Assembly (NCBI GenBank): GCA_964444305.1
Contig: CAYUGQ010000113.1
Span: 1 to 8,629 of the forward strand
Direction: 5' to 3'
DNA length: 8,629 bases
DNA from: JAKFFN01 sp964444305
GTDB lineage: Bacteria > Sumerlaeota > Sumerlaeia > Sumerlaeales > Sumerlaeaceae
This document shows positions 5,728 to 8,629 of this stretch, in pieces (within the stretch, counting starts at the first letter, position 1; every line of letters starts with the position of its first letter). Made by a program: the position numbers and the translations under genes. The notes below the pieces were generated by a model. That model worked only from the letters and a program-made list of their open reading frames with translations, was not told where the DNA came from and ran no database searches.

Positions 5728-6513
5728 TTATTGGACGCGGGCGGATCGGCCGCTTGCGCTGTATTGCAGTTCTGAGGTGTCGGGGACGAAGATGAATCCG
5801 ACATCAATGCTGGTGGTTTGCATCATGTTTCTGAAGGCGACGAAGTCCTCGAAGGCGTCGTTTTCGATGTAGCATTCGATGAACTCTGAGGAGGGGGCCA
5901 TCTGGCTGATGAGTTTGCGGAGCTGGCCGTCGGGTTGCATGGTGTGGCTGAGTTCCTGACCGGATCCGCGGCTGGTGAGGATGGTGTCGCCGCGGGATTT
6001 TCGGACGTTGTAGTCGTCGCTGATATAGCTGGAAGTCTTTCTGGAGATTATGCGGACGATTCCGTTGCCTTGAAAGGCTATGGAGATGGTGGGGTCTTTT
6101 TGGGTTGTGCGGGCGACGGGGGCGCGGCCGGAGAGTTGTTTTGCGGCGGCCTGGATTTGATCGAGTTCGTCTTTGGCGGCTTCGTATTGTTGTTTGATTG
6201 CGGAGTATTCGATGGCAAGCTGCGTCTGCTGTTGGAGGGTGTTGGCCTGGGCCTGGAGTTGGGCGAGCTGCTGGGTTTTCTGTTGTTTCTCTTTTTGCTT
6301 TTCCTGGTTTTCGACGTATTCGCCCTGCATGGTTTCGAGGGTTCGGATGTCGGCCTGGGCTTCGGAGAGTTGTTCGATTAGGGCGGGGTCGCGCTTTGCG
6401 GCGGCCTGGCTGATGACGAGGATTGTGATGAAGAGGATAACGCCGACGGCGCAGGCTATGACGTCGAGGAAGGAGAAGCTGAAAATTTCTACGGGTTTGC
6501 GGTCTGATCTCAT
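5728..6513 (-). CDS. ExbD/TolR-like coiled-coil channel subunit, second paralogue
   Basis: The product has 261 residues. A short basic N-terminus precedes 'FSFSFLDVIACAVG' and a single membrane helix (about 14-36). Asp17 aligns with the proton-carrying aspartate of ExbD/TolR, whose motif is 'FIDVMLVLL'. Residues about 42-127 form a long Gln/Glu/Lys/Ala-rich coiled coil. The periplasmic C-terminal region (about 140-248) includes 'PTISIAFQGNGIVRIIS' and ends in 'FIECYIENDAFEDFVAFRNMMQ … VGFIFV', a strand-helix-strand pattern like the ExbD fold. There is no OmpA-type peptidoglycan-binding domain as in MotB. Its ATG overlaps the stop of the first paralogue (ATGA), and GGAAG lies nine bases upstream. 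It presumably sits inside the pore of the MotA/ExbB-type protein encoded two genes upstream. Partner and cargo are unknown. Confidence 0.75.
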   Translation of the reverse strand: MRSDRKPVEIFSFSFLDVIACAVGVILFITILVISQAAAKRDPALIEQLSEAQADIRTLETMQGEYVENQEKQKEKQQKTQQLAQLQAQANTLQQQTQLAIEYSAIKQQYEAAKDELDQIQAAAKQLSGRAPVARTTQKDPTISIAFQGNGIVRIISRKTSSYISDDYNVRKSRGDTILTSRGSGQELSHTMQPDGQLRKLISQMAPSSEFIECYIENDAFEDFVAFRNMMQTTSIDVGFIFVPDTSELQYSASGRSARVQ

Positions 6514-7223
6514 GGCGTGTTGCTTCCGAGGATGGGGTCCCAGACGTTGGTGTAGGGTTCGAAGCCGTAGGTTATGTTTGCCATGTCGAGGACTTCTTCG
6601 AGGACTAGCCAGAAGGTGGTAGCGTCTGGGCGAATGATGAAAACGGGGTGATCTTTTTCGGATAGTTCGTAGACGAGGAAGTTTGCGAGACTTTCGCGGC
6701 TGAGGGTGCGTTTATTGCCGTTGCTTCTGTCGATGATGTGGTCGGGGTGGACGTCGAGAAAACGGGGTGTTTTGCCGGTTTGGCCGGTTCCGAACCATAG
6801 GGTGCCGGCGTTTTGGCGTTCGCGTTCAATGGTTACTTGTGCCTGTGCGACGACTTGGCGGGCTTGATTGACGGTTTGGGTGGTGACGTTGCCAAATTCC
6901 AGGATGGTTGCAGATAGCTGGGCGATTTGTTGTTGGAGGCTTTGGATTTGGGATTCGACTTGTTCCTTTTGTTGGTCCCATTCGCGGGCTTCTTTTTGTG
7001 TTGCCATCATTTCTGGGAGGGCGTGTACGGTGGCTTTTTTCTCGGCTTCGAGTTTTTCGACTTCTTCCTGGAGGGTGTTGGGGTCGAAGGCGAGGGTTAC
7101 CTGGTTTATGACCATCATGAGTATGAGGATCAGGGCTCCGAGGCAGCAAGCGAAGACGTCGAGGAAGGAGAGGTTGAAGATGCTGGCGGTTTCTCGGGGG
7201 GGATCGGGGGCTCGGCGGCGCAT
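6510..7223 (-). CDS. ExbD/TolR-like coiled-coil channel subunit, first paralogue
   Basis: The product has 237 residues. A basic N-terminus precedes 'FNLSFLDVFACCLG' and one membrane helix (about 18-40), with Asp22 at the position of the proton-binding aspartate of ExbD/TolR. Residues about 50-140 form a coiled coil with many Gln, Glu and Lys. The C-terminal region contains 'HPVFIIRPDATTFWLVLEEVLDMANITYGFEPY' split around residues 192-224; its strand, 'RPD' turn, helix and strand match the periplasmic core of ExbD. It shares SFLDVxAC with the next gene but is otherwise quite different, so this is an old duplication. It begins three bases after the stop of the MotA/ExbB-type gene and overlaps the next gene by four bases. 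The two paralogues probably form a heterodimer in one channel, by analogy with the ExbD dimer. Confidence 0.78.
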   Translation of the reverse strand: MRRRAPDPPRETASIFNLSFLDVFACCLGALILILMMVINQVTLAFDPNTLQEEVEKLEAEKKATVHALPEMMATQKEAREWDQQKEQVESQIQSLQQQIAQLSATILEFGNVTTQTVNQARQVVAQAQVTIERERQNAGTLWFGTGQTGKTPRFLDVHPDHIIDRSNGNKRTLSRESLANFLVYELSEKDHPVFIIRPDATTFWLVLEEVLDMANITYGFEPYTNVWDPILGSNTP

Positions 7224-7226
7224 GGA

Positions 7227-8615
7227 TTATTGGTTTCCGGGGGCGGAGACTACGCTGTTAATGGCGATGTTTGCCCGTACGCCCTCGGTGCTGAGTTTGT
7301 CGGCGATGGTGGTGATCTTTTCGAGTGTGGCGGAGGTTTCTTTTTGGCGGGCGATTTCGGTGTCGAGAAGTTCGCGAAGGCGGGCGGATTCTGTGGAGAA
7401 GGATTCGGTGAGATGGCGAATGTCTTCACGGGTGATGGCTGATGTGTGCATCCAGTTTAGCTGTTCTTTCATGTGGATGAGGTTTGCTTCGATGAAGTGC
7501 TTGAGCTGGAGGGCGACGCCGGCTTCGGCCAGGGATGCGGCTATGGATTCGCCTTGTTCGGATAGGGAGGCCAGGGATTTTAGGACAACTTGCTGGGCGA
7601 TGTCGTGAAGATCGACGTTTTCGCCGGCGGAATCGCTGGACTGCAACATAATGATGGCTCCGCCGGGTCCCGTTGCGTGGGTTGGGGTGGTGGGGGGTGA
7701 AGGCAGGGCTTCGGGGGAGGAGGTGGGCATGAGTTCGACGACGGGGGTTTTTGTGTGGATGATGAGGCGTGCGCGGATGGCGAGGGCGTAGAATTCGTCG
7801 AGGGTGTTCAGGAGGCTGAGTTCGCGGCGGTCTACGAAGGCCATCATGAGTGCGATGATGGCGCTGTAGATGAGGGCTACGAAGGTGGTGTCAAAAGCTA
7901 CGGCGAGTTCGTGACAGATGGCGACGAGGCTGCGGTTCATGTCGGTTTCGCCGGTGCTGGTGGCGATGACCTGGCTGAAGCCGGCGACGGCCAGTGATAT
8001 GCCCAGGACGGTTCCGAGAAAACCGAGGGTGGGGATGAGCCAGATGAGGTATCGGACGGGGACGTGGCTTGCGTCGAGTTTTCGGCGTTCGACGGAGGTG
8101 ATCTGGTCGACCATGGCGTCCATCTCGGCGCGGTTTTCTGCGGTTGTGCTTCGGTGGACGATTTGCTGTATGACGGAGTCTGTAAGGGTGCGTCCGGGTC
8201 CGCCGGGGATGTTGGTGAGGGTAGTGTCGTTAAGCTGGCGGATGGCGGCGAGGTAACTTTCCCAGGTTTTGAGGCGGTTGTATTCGCGGGTGATGAGCGG
8301 GAGGCGTATGAAGAGGAGGGCGAGGCCGATGGTGAAGCCGACGGTCATGATGTGGGGTATGCTGCCGCGCTGGAGGAGGCGTTCGTAAATGAAGGTGAAA
8401 ACCCAGTTGTCTACGCCGGCTTTGTTGAGAAAAGCGAGCAGGCCCATGAAGACGGCGTAGAGGATGAGGCCGAGGACCAGTGATGCGGTCATCCAACTGC
8501 TGGCGAGGGCATGCGATTTTGCAAATATGGAGATTGCGGGGGCTGGGGGATTTTGGGGGGTAGCAGGTGGGGCAGCAGATGGTTCTGGAGGGGATTGGTG
8601 CGGTGCTTCGTCCAT
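7227..8615 (-). CDS. MotA/TolQ/ExbB-family proton channel protein with coiled-coil tail
   Basis: The product has 462 residues, longer than ExbB or TolQ (about 230-250). A Pro/Ala-rich cytoplasmic N-terminus (1-30) precedes four predicted membrane segments at about 42-62, 86-104, 187-211 and 236-260. The last two carry the family core: 'LIPTLGFLGTVLGISLAV' (193-210) and 'LAVAFDTTFVALIYS' (237-251), with small residues and Thr lining the ion path. Four segments are more like MotA than three-segment ExbB. A Pro-rich linker (about 290-320) leads to a helical, coiled-coil-like C-terminus (about 335-450). Proteins of this family form pentamers around a dimer of ExbD/MotB-type subunits and use ion flow to drive movement. 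The two ExbD-like genes follow at once, so all three are probably one operon. The start is supported by AAGGA seven bases upstream. Confidence 0.88.
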   Translation of the reverse strand: MDEAPHQSPPEPSAAPPATPQNPPAPAISIFAKSHALASSWMTASLVLGLILYAVFMGLLAFLNKAGVDNWVFTFIYERLLQRGSIPHIMTVGFTIGLALLFIRLPLITREYNRLKTWESYLAAIRQLNDTTLTNIPGGPGRTLTDSVIQQIVHRSTTAENRAEMDAMVDQITSVERRKLDASHVPVRYLIWLIPTLGFLGTVLGISLAVAGFSQVIATSTGETDMNRSLVAICHELAVAFDTTFVALIYSAIIALMMAFVDRRELSLLNTLDEFYALAIRARLIIHTKTPVVELMPTSSPEALPSPPTTPTHATGPGGAIIMLQSSDSAGENVDLHDIAQQVVLKSLASLSEQGESIAASLAEAGVALQLKHFIEANLIHMKEQLNWMHTSAITREDIRHLTESFSTESARLRELLDTEIARQKETSATLEKITTIADKLSTEGVRANIAINSVVSAPGNQ

Positions 8616-8622
8616 TGGATTT

Positions 8623-8627
8623 TCCTT
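8623..8627 (-). promoter_or_regulatory. Ribosome binding site of the channel protein gene
   Basis: TCCTT on the + strand reads AAGGA on the minus strand, seven bases before the ATG at 8615. It supports this start. The promoter of the operon lies beyond the window or in its last few bases. Confidence 0.55.
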
Positions 8628-8629
8628 AT

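Noticed and set aside
6868..7608. Long + strand frame of 246 codons opposite the channel genes
   Set aside because: It crosses the junction of two well-supported minus-strand genes, has no start signal, and its Ser/Arg/Trp-rich content is typical of antisense frames in GC-skewed DNA.
5728..8615. Zorya anti-phage system
   Set aside because: The channel protein and coiled coils are reminiscent, but there is no OmpA-like domain on the MotB-like subunits and no helicase or nuclease effector gene in the window.
1..8629. CRISPR array, insertion sequence, tRNA or rRNA gene
   Set aside because: No regularly spaced repeats, transposase gene with terminal repeats, or recognisable structural RNA sequence was seen.

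Overview
The window suggests a Gram-negative bacterium of a PVC-like or neighbouring phylum (Planctomycetota, Verrucomicrobiota, Hydrogenedentota or Sumerlaeota). This is inferred from the type of single pseudopilin gene, which ends in the 'SAGPD ... YDATNG' pattern common in those groups, and from the 'SFLDV' ExbD-like proteins. No rRNA or tRNA gene is present to settle it.

The left part (about 131-3387, + strand) is one tightly packed operon, apparently of five genes. In order they are: a very small cysteine-rich secreted protein whose frame holds an in-frame TGA; a secreted protein with a C-terminal membrane anchor; a DUF1573-like secreted protein with a Cys-x-Cys motif; a membrane-anchored protein with a YkuD/Tlde1-like (L,D-transpeptidase fold) active-site motif; and a GspG-like pseudopilin. 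Each junction is a four-base start/stop overlap (TTGA, ATGA, GTGA, ATGA), so translation is probably coupled. All five products would act at or outside the inner membrane. I recognise no published system with this gene set.

The middle (3388-3662) is a convergent junction. On the minus strand it holds a small protein-like ORF (3475-3615) that may be a gene remnant.

The right part (3663-8615, all minus strand) has different composition: high GC, with G far exceeding C on the + strand. It holds a secreted SH3-like protein, a Bcr/CflA-type drug efflux transporter, and a three-gene ion-channel module made of one MotA/TolQ/ExbB protein and two different ExbD/TolR-like proteins with long coiled coils. 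In transcription order the channel genes come first (8615 to 5728), then the transporter, then the SH3 protein. The channel module probably converts ion flow into mechanical work across the envelope; its target is unknown.

The observations most worth following up are the disrupted or recoded cysteine-rich gene with a hairpin around its TGA, the coupled five-gene surface operon with a peptidoglycan-enzyme-like member, and the paired ExbD-like subunits.
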